NCBI GenBank assembly: GCA_021397835.1
Contig: JAJFZO010000034.1
Location: 994,501 to 1,058,500, forward strand
Source of the DNA: Moringa oleifera
Lineage: Eukaryota; Streptophyta; Magnoliopsida; Brassicales; Moringaceae
DNA: 64,000 bases
Direction of reading: 5' to 3'
The stretch's first letter is position 1. The number at the start of each line of letters is the position of its first letter. Made by a program: the position numbers and the translations under genes. Positions 33,895-46,905 of the stretch are shown piece by piece. A model generated the notes under the pieces. The model was not told the origin of the DNA and made no database searches. It was given only the letters and a program-made list of their open reading frames with translations.

Positions 33895-35264
33895 AAACTT
33901 TCTACAGGACTCAGACCAATTTTCCTGTTGCATCCTTTTTATCTGGTTTTTGTTGGGTTTTCTTCAGATTTGAGGTTTTCTGAAAGTGTTGGATGGCACA
34001 CTGTTGATTGTTTAGTTTAGCTGAGATAAACCAAAAGCAAGAGTGATTGTAACTTTGTATCTATGACTACCCATTGTTTGCATCCTTCCTTCCTAAACTT
34101 CTTTATTATCTGATTTCTTGATGTAATTCTTCTGAAACTTTCTTTCGATTTTCATTTCGAGAGTCCTTGTAAGGTTTGGAGATCTTGACTGTAATATCTA
34201 TTCATTCTTGTTTATAATAATAAGATGATTGAAAGATTTTCAGTTTTCTATGGGAAAAACCCAGAAAGTTCACATAGTCTGCAAGCGCATATATCTTGCT
34301 GGTACGTTGACATGTAAATCTGAAAGGGATAGGTGGCTGCCGAAGGCAATTGTGGAAAAGAACTCTTTTACTCCCAAAAAAAAAAAAAAGAAAACAAAGA
34401 AGAAAAACATCGTCTTTGCCAAAAGGTAATGTGAATGGGACAACTTATTCTAGCCTTTTAGAAAAGAAAGGCAACATACAAACAACAAATTTTCTTGATC
34501 ATTTTCCTGGAAAGCACACATTCATTTCCAACCACAGATCCTCCGTCAAAGTCATAGATTAGAACCAGAAGTTGGAGGAGTTTCACATCAATGCACTTTC
34601 TCTGAGTTGGAGGATTGGGAAGGGAATTAGTAAAAAATAGTATTAAAGAAAGCCTCCTATTTGGAAATACAATTGAAAAAGATTGCAGCATGACCTACTT
34701 TATACCAATAAGATGTAACACTTGATGATTTATGGATAAAACTTACATCAGACAGATCTGGATTTTATGAAAAGAAAAATTTACCCAGTAGCCTAATACT
34801 TTAGATTGGATGCTCTTCTCGTGATACTGAATTCACATTTAGCTTTAAATTAAAGAGTGCTCATCCTCTGTCAGTAATGGTTAAAAATTTTTCATAATTA
34901 TATACACTGTTTTGAAATGAGAAGCCTTAGAATGATGCTTGCTGTTGTTTAATTCTGAAATCAATAAAAACTGTGAATTTGATGGACAGAAATGCGGAAT
35001 TGAGTGACGAAATAGCTTAGAAGAAACAAGAAATTCCAGAAGTAAATGAATATTAGTTAAGGAACATAGAGACTTTGAACTGGAAATGAAAGAATACAAT
35101 TTGGGATTTGAACAAATGGAAAGGGATAATGGTCAGGTCATCCTGAGTTTGGTCATTGATGCCAATGGATGCAATAACACAAACAGATTGCGACAATTAC
35201 TTCTTGGAGATAGAAACAAACGAATGTGAATATGAATCGGAATCTTGATCTTCTTCTCGAGTTT
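33895..35264. other. 3' region and intergenic DNA
   Basis: The 3' UTR of the acidic-protein gene is followed by A+T-rich DNA with an A-rich run at 34,375-34,390. The CML gene's 3' UTR lies at the right. No further gene was recognised; the two neighbouring genes converge here. Confidence 0.6.
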
Positions 35265-36518
35265 CTAGCCAACAGTCATCATCATTTTCACAAATTCATC
35301 ATAATTAACTTGACCATCGCCATCTAAGTCAGCTTCTTTGATCATCTGCTCGACTTCTTCATCTGTTAATTTTTCCCCAAGATTGATCATGACATGCCTC
35401 AACTGCACAAAACCAAAGAGTATTATATTTGTTAATATGGGTAGATACTCTTGACATTTAAAAGTCAAATCCCAGAAACCCAAATGCATTATCTTATTAA
35501 AACAATGGTAATGTTCATTGCATGCTGATACTTACAGGGTATCATTACAGGGATACCCACATAAAATTTATTTAATCTAGGTGAAACATGTGAAATATCT
35601 GTATAAAAGATTAATGTTCCCTCATTTAACATATGATTGTCTCTTAAAGTTATATAACTCCTGTTCTTTTTTCCATGTTCTCCTCTAAATTCATCATGCC
35701 AGCTAATCATCTATCACTGTAAAGGTACCCAGAAACCAAATGACAGAGCAAAATTTAACACAGCAATATTCTTTGCAGAGATGGGTTTCAGGTTAATAAA
35801 AGATGAACTGAAGTTGAGGACTCAAAAGGGTTCTGCTTTAGCTTAGTTGCTCATCTTTATACACTTCGCTTGCAGAAACCAGACAAATATGAGTGTTATA
35901 TGTCCATTTACATAAATGTTTTGTCTTCCATGAAAGCCACAGAAAATGAATGAAAAAGAGAGAAATTTTTACCTCATGGGCTGAGATATACCCATTTTGG
36001 TCCTTGTCAAACACTTTGAAAGCTTCTTTTAGTTCCTCCTCTGCATCAGTTTCCTAGAATGGAAGAAAATGAGGTTTTCATGTGATGGGTTGTTGGATTA
36101 CAGAGGTTTTAAACCAAAGTGATTGTTAACGAATTTAATACCTTCATTTTCTTGGCCATGAGATTCAAGAACTCAGCGAACTCTATGGTGCCGTTGCCGT
36201 CAGCATCAACTTCGCTTATCATGTCCTGAAGTTCTTCCTCTGTTGGGTTTTGATCCAACGAACGAATCACAGTAGCCAGTTCTTCAATGGTGATGCAACC
36301 TGTAAACTCAACAGCCTTCATGAACATGCTAAATGAAAGTTCAGCAAAATGAGAAAGATACAAAGAATTCTACAGCTCCGAAAGCCTGCGATTCAATCAG
36401 AGACCCATTAATCATAGTATGGGAGAGAACAGAAACACTCACCATCTCCATCTTTGTCGAAAAGACAAAAGGCTTCCTTGAACTCGTCAATCTGTTCTTC
36501 AGTCAGGATATCGGCCAT
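35265..36518 (-). CDS. CML11: Calmodulin-like protein with four EF hands
   Basis: This is a Ca2+ sensor that changes shape on binding calcium and then binds target proteins. In coding order the four exons are 36,443-36,518, 36,142-36,299, 35,973-36,053 and 35,265-35,402 (453 nt, 150 residues). Four canonical EF-hand loops lie at 21-32, 57-68, 94-105 and 130-141. Each has Asp at position 1, Gly at 6 and Glu at 12, so all four should bind calcium. The protein is close to true calmodulin, but the [12 protein letters not shown] and [15 protein letters not shown] stretches match the CML8/CML11 group. There is no C-terminal prenylation motif. CML11 is chosen because of its position between the calcium pump and the G-gamma gene, as in Arabidopsis. 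Confidence 0.93.
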
Positions 36519-36588
36519 GGTGTGCTTTGCTTGAAGTCCTTCACAACAGGAACTCCTCCAAGTTGAAAAAGTCTCAAAGTGTTTCTCT

Positions 36589-36608
36589 GAGAGAGAGAGA
36601 GAGAGAGA
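36589..36608. repeat. (GA)n tract in the CML leader
   Basis: A ten-unit GA run, 71 bases upstream of the CML start codon; on the sense strand it reads CT. It fits the pyrimidine-rich tracts common in plant 5' leaders. Confidence 0.85.
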
Positions 36609-36643
36609 AAGTGGATTGTTGAGTATAGCTCAAGCTTAGCTGG

Positions 36644-36656
36644 GCTTATATGTAGA
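36644..36656 (-). promoter_or_regulatory. Candidate TATA box of the CML gene
   Basis: On the minus strand CTACATATAAGCC lies about 130 bases before the start codon and just upstream of the CT-rich leader tract. Position and sequence fit a plant TATA box. Confidence 0.5.
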
Positions 36657-39077
36657 CTTCCGATGCAGCGTGTCATGACATTTGAGATTTCTGTTCACAT
36701 CTATAATATTAAACAGAGGAAGTTTAATAAACTAAAGGGTCAAATCAAGCTAATGACTCTGCCTGTGGTTGTTGTACTAGTCATTGGCTTTATTGAAGAA
36801 AAGAGAATCACACACATCTCTCTGTCTCTTCTACCCTTATCTTAGCCCTCTCCTACCAAGGATCGAAAAAGAAAAAAATAGTTTTTATCATTTATTTTAT
36901 TTACAAATAAAATAAAATATAAATGTATGTAATTTTCTAATTTTATATATTGATATTTTTAAACATTGATTATGATGAATTTATGAATGAATAAAATTTT
37001 GCTATTTACTCGGAATAAATGATTGTGAAGTCATGAATCTTTACATCAATACTAGTGATTCATGCAAGTTGTTACAACTAGATTTTAGAAACTTGTTAAA
37101 TTTTTTTAATTTTATATTAAATGTAAATTAATCATTTAAGTTTTATTATATATTTAAATATATCTTAATTTCAAATTAAAATTTTCTATTCATATGAACT
37201 ATGCTGAATTTTTAAAAAACTTATGATTTCAACAATTTTATAAAATCAATGATTAAAATTTTTTATTTTTTATATGATAGTTATCAAACTTCTTATTAAA
37301 ATACCCAAGGTGAGCTAAGATCAAAATTGATTATATCTTATGAAATAATAAATTTTCATAAGAGGGTTTTGAACATTAAAACTGGCTAAGTAATGAACTT
37401 TAAAAGGGTGACATATTTTGAAGTAGAAATGGTGGACGACCCATGCATTTAAAGTCTGTGATATGGTTTTGTTGAATATAGAATTGGATGGACAACTTAA
37501 GGACAGCTGTGAGGGTTTGAGGTTTAGGAGACAGAGAGGGCATTGAAAGTGAAGACGAAGAGAGTGTATGGGGAGATGTGTACATTGTTCTCACATTTTC
37601 AAACCCTCCATGCACCACGCTGCATTGCTTGCACAAGACAACAGATGCTCTCTCGACCATGTCTGCCCTCCCTATTCGCCTTTCTCCTCTCTTCTATCTT
37701 TCTTTTCCCACGATAACCTAAGATTTAATGCAATTAATTGCCTCTCTTCTTGGGAAAATTTGTTAGTGAAAGCAACGCTCTTCTTATCTGTATAATATAA
37801 CGCGGATCAAAATAACATCAAATAATTAGTAATGTATGCACATATATATATACATGTGCGTGTGTGTGGATAAAGATCTTTGAAACATAAAGCTTGTCCT
37901 TTGTCTTCTATTCAAAAGAATAAACACTCTTCAAAGTCAAAAAATGTGAGGTTCTGGCTTCTGAAAATGGCCAGAAGAGCAAGGTTTCTACTTATCTGGG
38001 AGGCTATGGGTCGGCATTAAATAAAGGAAAATGCAAGCATATATGTATGAAGAAAACTTGTACAGAGAATTCAACTTCGGTACCCACTTAATATAAAAAA
38101 CAAGAGAGTAAGAGCAATAAAGCAGTCGTTATTAAAGTTGACGAGCTGACAAGTTAATAAATGAGGAGAGGGCAAAGAGGGAGCACGGATGATAAATTTG
38201 CTTGGCTGTCAGACGCGGTTGTCTCGTAGATAAAGCGTGTGCGTTGGTCTAATACTTTTCTGAGTTTGATCAAACTGTACGGCAGTACTCTCTGGGAAAT
38301 TTAATCGAACGAGTGATCCGCATTGTTTAGGGTTAATCTAGATGCGGATTAACGCTCAATCGAGGACCGAATTGCGTATTCTAATGGAGACCCAGTTGAG
38401 ATGTGTCAATGGTCTACCTTGTGGACTTTCTAAGGTTCCAAGTAATGCTGGCAAAAGAAGATGGAATTGACTGGAAAACGTATGGGAAGAAACTGGATTG
38501 TGCAATTAATGCCACCACCTCTTGCTAGACTCCACACGAGCTGGGCCTGATTTACAGGCTGTGCTGCATCGTTGTTCCTTAGGCCTAAGTTGCTGTAAAA
38601 GCCTCGTAACCCAAACTCGAATTTGGACATTTGCGTGATTGGGTTGGTGAAACGAAACGAGCCCAAGAGAAACCATTGCATAGAACTAAAGAAGATTGGA
38701 AGAGAAATAAAGAGAGAAAAAAATGAGAGACTCGTAGTCAAATTCATTCCTTGTCTCTGCACAGTGAAGTGAACAAACCCAGGCGACTAGGAAAACCCTT
38801 TACAGAAATACAAGGAACAAGGAAGAGAAAGGAAACAGAAGAGGAAAAATTGATAGTGACCAAGTAGGCTATAAGTGCTAAATGACTAATCCAATAACCT
38901 AAATGAAGCTGAAGGCAACAGAAAGAAAGATTTATATGCCCAGAAAGAGATAAAGATGTCTCATCAAGCTTTCTCCAACAATATGATCTTTAAACAAGCA
39001 TGCTGTCCAGTGGAATAATCAGAGTCATCAGTCACTTATGGAATAGAAGACTGTGATTGCGCTGCCCTCCCAGCATT
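36657..39077. other. Intergenic between CML and VTE3
   Basis: It contains the upstream region of the CML gene and A+T-rich DNA at 36.9-37.4 kb. A frame at 38,430-38,762 on the minus strand has no recognisable features. The right end is the VTE3 3' UTR. Confidence 0.6.
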
Positions 39078-40476
39078 TCATATAGGGTGGCATTTCGGAA
39101 CAATTTGATCTTTGAGCCACATGTATATAGGAACCAGAACAAAGTAAGTTGCTGCCATGGCCCCAAGAATGAATCGTAGCAGAAACACAAAGGGATTCAC
39201 GGGCTTGTTTACATCCTCTGCCTTTGGACCAAGCTGCAACAGGATGCATGCATTGTAAGTCTTACAATGGGAGAGATACTACAAGAAGTGAAGCCTGATA
39301 TAATGCATGCTCACTACCATCTCACGGAAGATCCGTTACCTGCAAGGGCGAGTCTCCTGAGAAGGGCTTCACGCCAGTCACAGAGCAGCCCATGATGAGG
39401 CCATGGCGACGGACACCACGGTACCATTTTGGACCAATTCTTCTCAGTTTAACATCTTTGAAACCGGCCTTCTGAAACCATTCAATATACTCTTCCTCTT
39501 TGGGGAAGAGCATCCACACATCTGCGAAAAACTGAGACAACCAAAAGGTTGGGTACACAGGGCCTATAACACAAGCTTTTCCCCCTATTTTGAGTACCCT
39601 GTATGCTTCCTTGATGCCCCGCTGTGGATCTGGCCAGTACTCAATACTAAGAAGCACAATCATGTCACCACACAAAAGACACTCAAAATTAATTTAGCCA
39701 TCAAATGCAGAACCGTAGTCCTAACATTCTAAAGACCAAATAAAGAAAAGAATGGTATGTTCAAAGCTTTTACAGTTTCCATCCCTGATCAATAGAAGCC
39801 TACCATATGAGTTCTTTTAAAGAAAGATTCCAATTCTAGCTTCCTAAAGCTTGCATTTGAAGACAATCAATTGTTAGACAGAACCTGGACGATAACTTAA
39901 AAAAGGTACTGAGAGATATTACCTCCCTGCAGAAACATATCGGTCTGCATAATCGGTAGGGAAAGGAAGATCCTCTGCATCACCCTCTATTATCTTGCAT
40001 TCCTTCAAGGGCTCCTTCCTCTTAGCTTTGGCAAGCTGGTGAGGCGATTGATCAAGAATCGTAACATTCTTCGCATCCACATGCTTGACTATACCAAGAG
40101 TGGTAAACCCAGTTCCTCCTCCGACATCTACCACTCGCATATTCCGGTCATAAAGGTCAGCAGGCTCAAGCGCCTCATCGCGCATATCCTCAGTCCAGTG
40201 GCCAGGGTTTATGACATGATCATAAACTATGGATAAGAACCTGTAGAACCAAAATGCCTCTTTCTTGTGTTGTATAAACCTAGGCTGAGAAGCAGGCCTT
40301 GCAGATGATGTACTGCATCTGGGTGTTATTGTTAAGGCTCGAGTGTTTCGGTTCTTGTTATAAAATACTAGACCCTTCTTGGGGAAGGAGCTAACATGGA
40401 AATTTGACCCCACGCAGCCCAACCCAGCAGGGGCTGCGCCGCTGATGAACTTGAGGGTTTCCTCTCCACTAAGCAT
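39078..40476 (-). CDS. VTE3: MPBQ/MSBQ methyltransferase, plastid envelope
   Basis: The enzyme uses S-adenosylmethionine to methylate 2-methyl-6-phytyl- and 2-methyl-6-solanesyl-benzoquinol, steps to tocopherols and plastoquinone in the chloroplast inner envelope. In coding order the exons are 39,923-40,476, 39,340-39,646 and 39,078-39,233 (1,017 nt, 338 residues). A transit peptide of about 55 residues rich in Ser and Arg comes first. The conserved RFIQHKKEAFWFYRFLSIVYDH block begins at 66, the SAM-binding VDVGGGTGF lies at 116-124 and GDAEDLPF at 165-172. A C-terminal hydrophobic anchor of about 302-328 precedes the IVPK-end. Relatives I recall begin MASxML; here that first Met is Thr and translation should start at the following Met. 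All catalytic blocks are intact. Confidence 0.94.
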
Positions 40477-41676
40477 TGAAGAAGCTGTCAAATGGTTAAA
40501 AGAGGACAGCTAGCCCACCAGAGAAATTCCGCGATGTTCTTCGATTATCAAAGTCTTGCAAGCGAAACCCAGATGAGGATTTGAATGAGCAATAAAATTT
40601 GATTGCTGAGCAATACAAGGATTCACTTTTGTTAATCACATAGACTGAAAAACACAAGAAAATCTCATGAGTGAATGCAGTGGAGGTTTAGGAGAGGTAA
40701 TCATGAACAACGAAAGAAATCAAACCACTGGTAGAGAATACAGAAGAGTTAAAATAGCTTCCTGCGTCTATGCGAATTGGAGCCACACGTTAACAAAGGC
40801 AGTAACATGTTCAATGGAGAGGGAAGATGGACGGCTGTCCTATGGAGAGGGAAGATGGACGGCTGTCCTATTCTGATATCAGAAAACGACGATTCATGAT
40901 ATCGTTTTATGGAACCCAATTGCCTGGTCCTTTAAGTTCAAAGCTACAGACAAATGCGCGGCCTCTCCCACGAATTATTCTTGACCTACCACTTCAGGTG
41001 CCACTGGGTTGCTGTTCTGCTAACTGATCTTCACTTCATGTGAACTCTTTGTCTGTAACTAACATGTGATTCAGTATCCGAGAGGGTAAAATTATAGAAT
41101 AGCTAGAAAGCTTAAACTAGCTCTCTTTGTGCCTTTTTCATTCCTTATGCAAGCATTTTCTCAATAAACTACTCACTTTTCTTCTGGTGGACTTCTGAGT
41201 CTCTGATCAGCCTGTAGCATTTTGGTGGATAACAGCAGCATGCTTGTCAATCACTATATCGGCCTCAGTATATTTTTTCAGTTAGGTATCTCCAAGCCTT
41301 AATTCCACACAATCTTAGGTCAAATAAACAAATAAGTACTAAACAATTTCTCAAAGCAGAGGCCCCTAGCTCCTGACCTGGATCTGAAAGTAGTGACATC
41401 CCTTTCCAAGTATTTTGCCCGTCAGAGAACAAAAGGTTTCTCAAATTAAAAGACACAAACATACACATAGATGACTGATAAGGATGAGAGTACACAATTT
41501 ATTTCATGACATTAGCCGGAAATGGGATGCTATTGAAGACTCAAATGACATTTTAAAAGTAGTTTCTTTGCAAGGGATCAACTATGTACTACGTTCAGCT
41601 TTCCTCCACAGCAGTGAGGAAATATATGTCTAAAAGTTTTTTTTTTTTTCCCTTAAAAGAAAATGAAGAGTGTGGC
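40477..41676. other. VTE3 upstream region and LESV 3' region
   Basis: About 1.2 kb separates these two same-strand genes. It holds the VTE3 leader and promoter, a perfect 28-bp direct duplication at 40,815-40,870, and the LESV 3' UTR. No other gene was recognised. Confidence 0.6.
40815..40870 (+). repeat. Perfect 28-bp tandem duplication
   Basis: Two identical, directly adjacent 28-base units begin TGGAGAGGGAAGATGG and end CTGTCCTA (40,815-40,842 and 40,843-40,870). They lie about 340-395 bases upstream of the VTE3 start codon. Perfect identity implies a recent event. Confidence 0.95.
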
Positions 41677-44600
41677 TTATGATGTCTCAGATGGCTTCCG
41701 AACTTGTTGGAGCTGGACCGAGTTGTCAAAGCAGTGGTAAAATCCATAGTGTGGAAATCTCTCATACCATGTTTCTTGCTGCACATGAGTATCCCAATGT
41801 TCTCCACTGCTACTCTTCCCATACTTGTGAACCCAACCAGAGCCATTATGCTGCTCACCCCAAGTCCGGTTCCACCGCTCTCCATGTTTACCTTCCCACC
41901 AGGTCTCCCCCTGCTTGACTCCATGAGCATCTGCATCAAAGCGCTCATCCCACTTGTCCCCCCATTTTGTCCAACAATCACCCTCTGAGCGCTCAGCCCA
42001 TTTGTCAGTGTATTTCATGCTCCCGCCATGTCCATCATACTTCTCACCCCACCTGGCAAAAGAATATACCATGCGAAAAAAACATGTAAAGACAACACTT
42101 TGGATCATATGATTAGCAGTGCGGTTCTCTCAGAAATCTTAGTAGCTATATGTCGCAATTTTTTGAAATTTAGTATCACTCCAAAAGGTCCTCAATTCAT
42201 TGTTAATTGTACTTCACTGGAATGGTAAGACAATGATGCATTACCATCAGCTTGACAGACAAGCAGGGGAATTGCACCCATACGTCGTAAACCAAAAATA
42301 GACTCTTGAGGATGATTAAATGTCCAAAAAACTGACCAAATTAGATGCTGGACTCATCAGAAACAACCTATACAGATGATTGGAATTATCTGTATTGACC
42401 ATCTAATGAATATAAAGACCTTCAGAACATGCCAAGCAAACTTCAAAGGAATGCAATTTTAAAATTTAAGAAGCAGAAACGATGCAACTTAACAGGGTGA
42501 ATTATCACTTTTTTCTGACTTGATAGATTAACTTTCAAGTGCCAGAAACTGCATTATTGGCTACAAGCAAAAAATAAAAAATAAAATTATTTCAAGCCTG
42601 AGACACATTCAGGAACCCCATCTTTTAACCAAATTAAAATAATAGAAGACAATAGTCTGCAAGAAAATTGAATGTGGGCACAAGGATTGTACCTTTCATG
42701 CCAAACATGAGCATGACCAGCTTCAAGGTTTGTGTTGGGGTCAATGCTGCACCATTTATGAGCCCATTTTTCTGCTTGACCTGAAGCATCATAATGTTCC
42801 CACCATTTTTCTTGCCATTCATCACCTTTCCCATTCTTTCCCCACTTGTCTGCAGTTTTCTCCAGATGCACGAGCCCACGTTCCTATACAGATTAAAACA
42901 TACAATTTACTTTGTTATAATAACAATGGCACATGTAAACACAAATAGATAAACCAAAGCTACTACCTTTCTAATTCAAATAATATAAAGAACATGCACA
43001 ACTAAAGAAGCAAAGAAAAAATAAGGATGCATCACATATCCATGCATCTCATATTGTTTATAATCTACATTGGGAACCATCCAACAGATCCTGGATTCAT
43101 GTCCAGTGAAGCAGCAGTGTCCATGCAATATAAGCCAATGGCTGATAGAATAGGGTTGCCAGGGCAAATATGGCTGGGATTTGGAATATCAAATACATAT
43201 TCCTCATAAAAGGTATGTCCCCAAGATTACCATGGCTATGTATCTAACAAAGGACTAAGGCATTTAACGCCTCCTCCTCTGCCTTAAAAACATATTGGGG
43301 GAAAAAAAAAATGAACCCAGATTTTTTACACTCCTCACTCATCAATAATCACAGTAGATTCAAATATATGAACTCTAAAACACCAGGCAAATGGGGCAGA
43401 TATTACCACATTTACGGTCCTAGTCACATAACTTTATATAAAAATCCCAAGGGAAACAAAATATGAAACTTATTTTCCTTTTTGCTAAATCACTGCCTTT
43501 TTTTTCTTTTTTAAAAAAGAGGTTGCCATCATGACTCTTTGTGCCAATTGGCATCTACTCCCTCCAAATAATGTTGCAGGCCCCAGAATATGAGGCCAAT
43601 GATTGCTTGTTTACTCCCAAGCCAGAGATATGGAAACAAAGATCTGAAGTTTGGAGGTTGTCCTTCAACCTACTTTCTCTTAATTTGGCAATAAGGTACG
43701 ATCACATAATATCTCTAATCATAAACATGCCGCACTACAACTATCCTTGATGATTGTTCCATGACAGAGGATTATAACCAAGTATATCTAAGGGACAGCT
43801 GAAAGAGGTTGTGATTGAAGATTATATAGGCAATCCCCACTAACCTGTGACATTGACTCTTGCCAGAATTCACGCCAAACATTTCCAGCTGTATCACGTC
43901 CTGATTTTTCAGAACCAAGTTCCTTGTAATCAAACTCATCAGCAGCTTCCCAGTACTTCTCCTGCCACTCAACAGATTGATCAGCACTCATACCCCTGGT
44001 CATTGTCCACCTGCAAATCACACCATCGGGTCTTTCCTCTACCCCTGTTTCCCTCCACCATTTTGATCCATCTGGGTTCACTCCGTAGGATGATATTTCA
44101 TTGGTAGTATCAAGAGCATGAGCTGCTTCTGCAGCATGTCCTGCAAATATAACATTTATATCGTGCTCCTCATTCAGGGAAGCTATTTCTGGACTGCGAT
44201 CAGAGTGTTCCTTTTTCTCAACCTCTATCAATGACTGAAAAGGTGGAAGACTACGAATTTTGTTGGTTACATCAAGTTTACTCTCAAATGGAATTGACAG
44301 AGAATCTACTGATCGTTCTTTCTCTATTACAGGATTGGCTGAAATTGGATAAACTGAAGAGTTTGCAGCAGCCTGCAACTTATTCTCATCATCTGGAATT
44401 CTGTCATCGTCTTGAGGAGTCCAGGACCAAAAATCTGGACCTGGAGTCCCAGTTCCCGAAGCTTCGTGCCGGGGCACAAAAATTCGCCTGCCCCACGTCC
44501 CTAGTAAAACGAAAAAGATAATGTTTGAATTCTGAACAAAATTTCCCCTGGTGTCATTATACTAATAACAATACTATGGTACATCCATAAATCAACTCAA

Positions 44601-45632
44601 ATTAAAATGCTAAGTGGCAAGCATCACTTCCAGTTTTGCATGCAATACAAGCAAGATATTATGGTAAATAAGAAATAAGTAAATATGAAAAGGAGAGTTG
44701 AGTGGATTAATCTAATTCCATCTCCCTGGCTCTAGAAAACAAAATTCTAGTTCATGGTTGCTTCTTCCAATAATTCAAACTTCCTACTTACCTTCTAACT
44801 CCATGTTAATTCTAGCTCTAAGTCTTAAGATCTTCCATAATGTTCCCATGATTAACAAATGTTCATTGCCCTAATCAATTTCATGATTCCAACAGATGGA
44901 GAACTTTTAAAGCACTTTCATCTTTGTATCAGTATCATTGAACAACAGAATTCAATATCAGTCATCTCCCAACCACAGTAATACAAAACGGCATATCATC
45001 ACCAAAATCTAAATTCAGATGGAAAAGCTGAAATGACAAAAACCATACCATAACTACATTGGTAGATACATAAATAGGCAAGTACGAATAGTAGTAATTT
45101 TCCGTAATCAAGATCAAAGATTACCTCCTTGACGAGGTCCCATGGCTGCATCAGTCTCACTGTCCAAATCTTCAGAACCCTCATTCTTGGCGGGAGGATT
45201 ATTCTCATCAAGAATCCCGCGAGCCGCCGATATCGCAGCAGCGGCACGATCGATTACCTGCATTTTCTGAATCCGGTCCCTCTCGTCCTTTGGAACTTCC
45301 AGAATCTTCTCGAACTCCTCGGTCTTCTTCTCCAATTCTTGGTTACTCTCTTTCTCCTCATTATCCCCGACATTGTCGACATTGGCCAAGTTCTCCGCGA
45401 GCTTCTGGAACTCCACTTCTTTCTTCTCTCGATCAACGGCCTTCTTCCACATATCCAAATAGGAATCCCCGTCATCCAGAGCCCTAATCCGCACATGCCC
45501 TCCGCTTCTCTCATTGACTGGGTTTCGTGGCACTGCAGTGAAAGCAAATGATCGTCTGTGTTTACATTCCTGGTGCGGGAAACGGGTTGCACAGGCTGTT
45601 GTGCGAGGGGAAACACCAAGATAGGATGCCAT
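41677..45632 (-). CDS. LESV: LIKE EARLY STARVATION 1, starch-binding plastid protein
   Basis: LESV and its relative ESV1 are plastid proteins that bind starch glucans and help organise amylopectin in the granule. In coding order the exons are 45,125-45,632, 43,845-44,500, 42,693-42,883 and 41,677-42,052 (1,731 nt, 576 residues). The first ATG gives MASYLGVSP with a transit peptide of about 50 residues. A charged helical segment follows (SYLDMWKKAVDREKKEVEF, then a Glu/Lys-rich stretch), consistent with a coiled coil. The family block GTWGRRIFVPRHEASG spans the first intron. The C-terminal 188 residues (389-576) contain 19 tryptophans in KWGEKW-like repeats, the glucan-binding surface proposed for this family. 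Length and the long N-terminal part fit LESV better than ESV1. Confidence 0.88.
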
Positions 45633-45761
45633 TTTCACTCCACTAACCGATTTGAGAGGGATAGGTTCAGAGTCAAGCAGAACGCGCGGTGGGCTTTTAT
45701 TTTTCCAAGTTTCCAGTTTTTGAAGTGAGAGCCGGGGACGTCGAGTGAGGTGTACTCCTTC

Positions 45762-45779
45762 CTCTCTCTCTCTCTCTCT
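45762..45779. repeat. (CT)n microsatellite upstream of LESV
   Basis: A nine-unit CT run about 130 bases before the LESV start codon, reading GA on the sense strand. It probably lies in the leader or core promoter. Confidence 0.85.
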
Positions 45780-45960
45780 TTCTTTTTCTGGCTTTCTCTT
45801 TATTTTTGATATTTTTTACTTTACAAAAAGCGAAGATTATTTCCGTGGGAGGGAAGATAAGAACTAATTAAGAAGCTTTACGGTGCTGTTTGCCAGTATA
45901 GATATTTGTCCGGCTTCAACGGATTTAGCAGCTGTTCAATGATGGAACGACGACGGCGAT

Positions 45961-45970
45961 GACACGTGGC
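45961..45970. promoter_or_regulatory. G-box / ABRE upstream of LESV
   Basis: GACACGTGGC contains the ACACGTGGC form bound by bZIP factors of the ABF/GBF type. It lies about 330 bases upstream of the LESV start codon. Function is inferred from the motif only. Confidence 0.55.
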
Positions 45971-46905
45971 AAGCTCTGCAAATAAAGACTGGCATTCATG
46001 CATGCATCACCTGAGTTCTTCAACAATCACATTTATTGGTTAATCTGAGGACTGAAGATTTAAATTATTAATGCAGAATCAAAGCTTTCTGCATTGTTTA
46101 ATTTAATGAATCTGTGCATGTAAAGCTGTAATCATGTCATTTAGAGCACTTTTTATTTAATTAGATAATTTATGACCAAGCATGATTTAATTTCTGTACT
46201 ATTTTATTAACGGACTTGAAAAGTCCAATTTTTTTTGTTCCCTGGAAAAAATATTAAGTTCGGAAATGTACTTTCATATATTTTAAAAAAATATGAAGTC
46301 TATTTCTCATTTGTCAGTGTTCTCCCATGGATCTCTCCGGAACTACGTCGCTTGATTGATCTGTCACGTGATAAGAACTGTTGAAGTAGATGAGGCTCCT
46401 GATTAGAGGGAGCGAATAGAGGCCCTGGACGTTCCCTTCAGAGCCACATACTGCTTCAAGTTGAAGTTTGAAGTCTGTGCCAGTTGTCGGCGTGTAACAG
46501 ACAAGCGTGGGACGAGAGCATTACGAATTTACGAACTTGTGGGCCATTCTTCGGCCAACTGGGTATGGGAATAATCACTCGGAGCCCGACCCAGATGAAT
46601 TGGGCATACACACGGGCCCAAGGAGTCAAGACCAGAGCAGGACTAAAGTTGGTCCAATGGACAACCTTTGGCAATCCATTTGTGGAATCTCTGTACGTGG
46701 GAAAGGGATATTCTCATTAATCTTTTGCCCTTTTCTGGAAATCAGGAAGGGTATCGGCTGCCGCAAGTTAATTAAACAAAATTGCACGTGCTGATTGCTA
46801 TATATTTTTTCACATATTTAATATTTTCTTAAAACAGAAAAAAAAAAAGAGTAACTGAAGGCCTAGCACTATGCATCACAAACTGACAGGCAACCTTTTC
46901 ACTTC

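Larger units (their letters stand above)
45633..46905. other. LESV promoter and intergenic DNA
   Basis: It holds a CT microsatellite (45,762-45,779), a G-box/ABRE (45,961-45,970), another CACGTG (46,365-46,370) and the 3' region of the proline-rich gene. A short frame at 46,456-46,674 has no recognisable features. Confidence 0.6.

Noticed and set aside
37841..37868. TA/TG-rich run
   Set aside because: Short, imperfect dinucleotide stretch of the kind scattered through this DNA, with no gene or element attached.
38430..38762. Minus-strand 110-codon frame with a hydrophobic N-terminal part
   Set aside because: No family resemblance, and no promoter or splice context that would support a gene.
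39403..39732. Plus-strand frame antisense to VTE3 exon 2
   Set aside because: Shadow of the conserved methyltransferase exon on the other strand.
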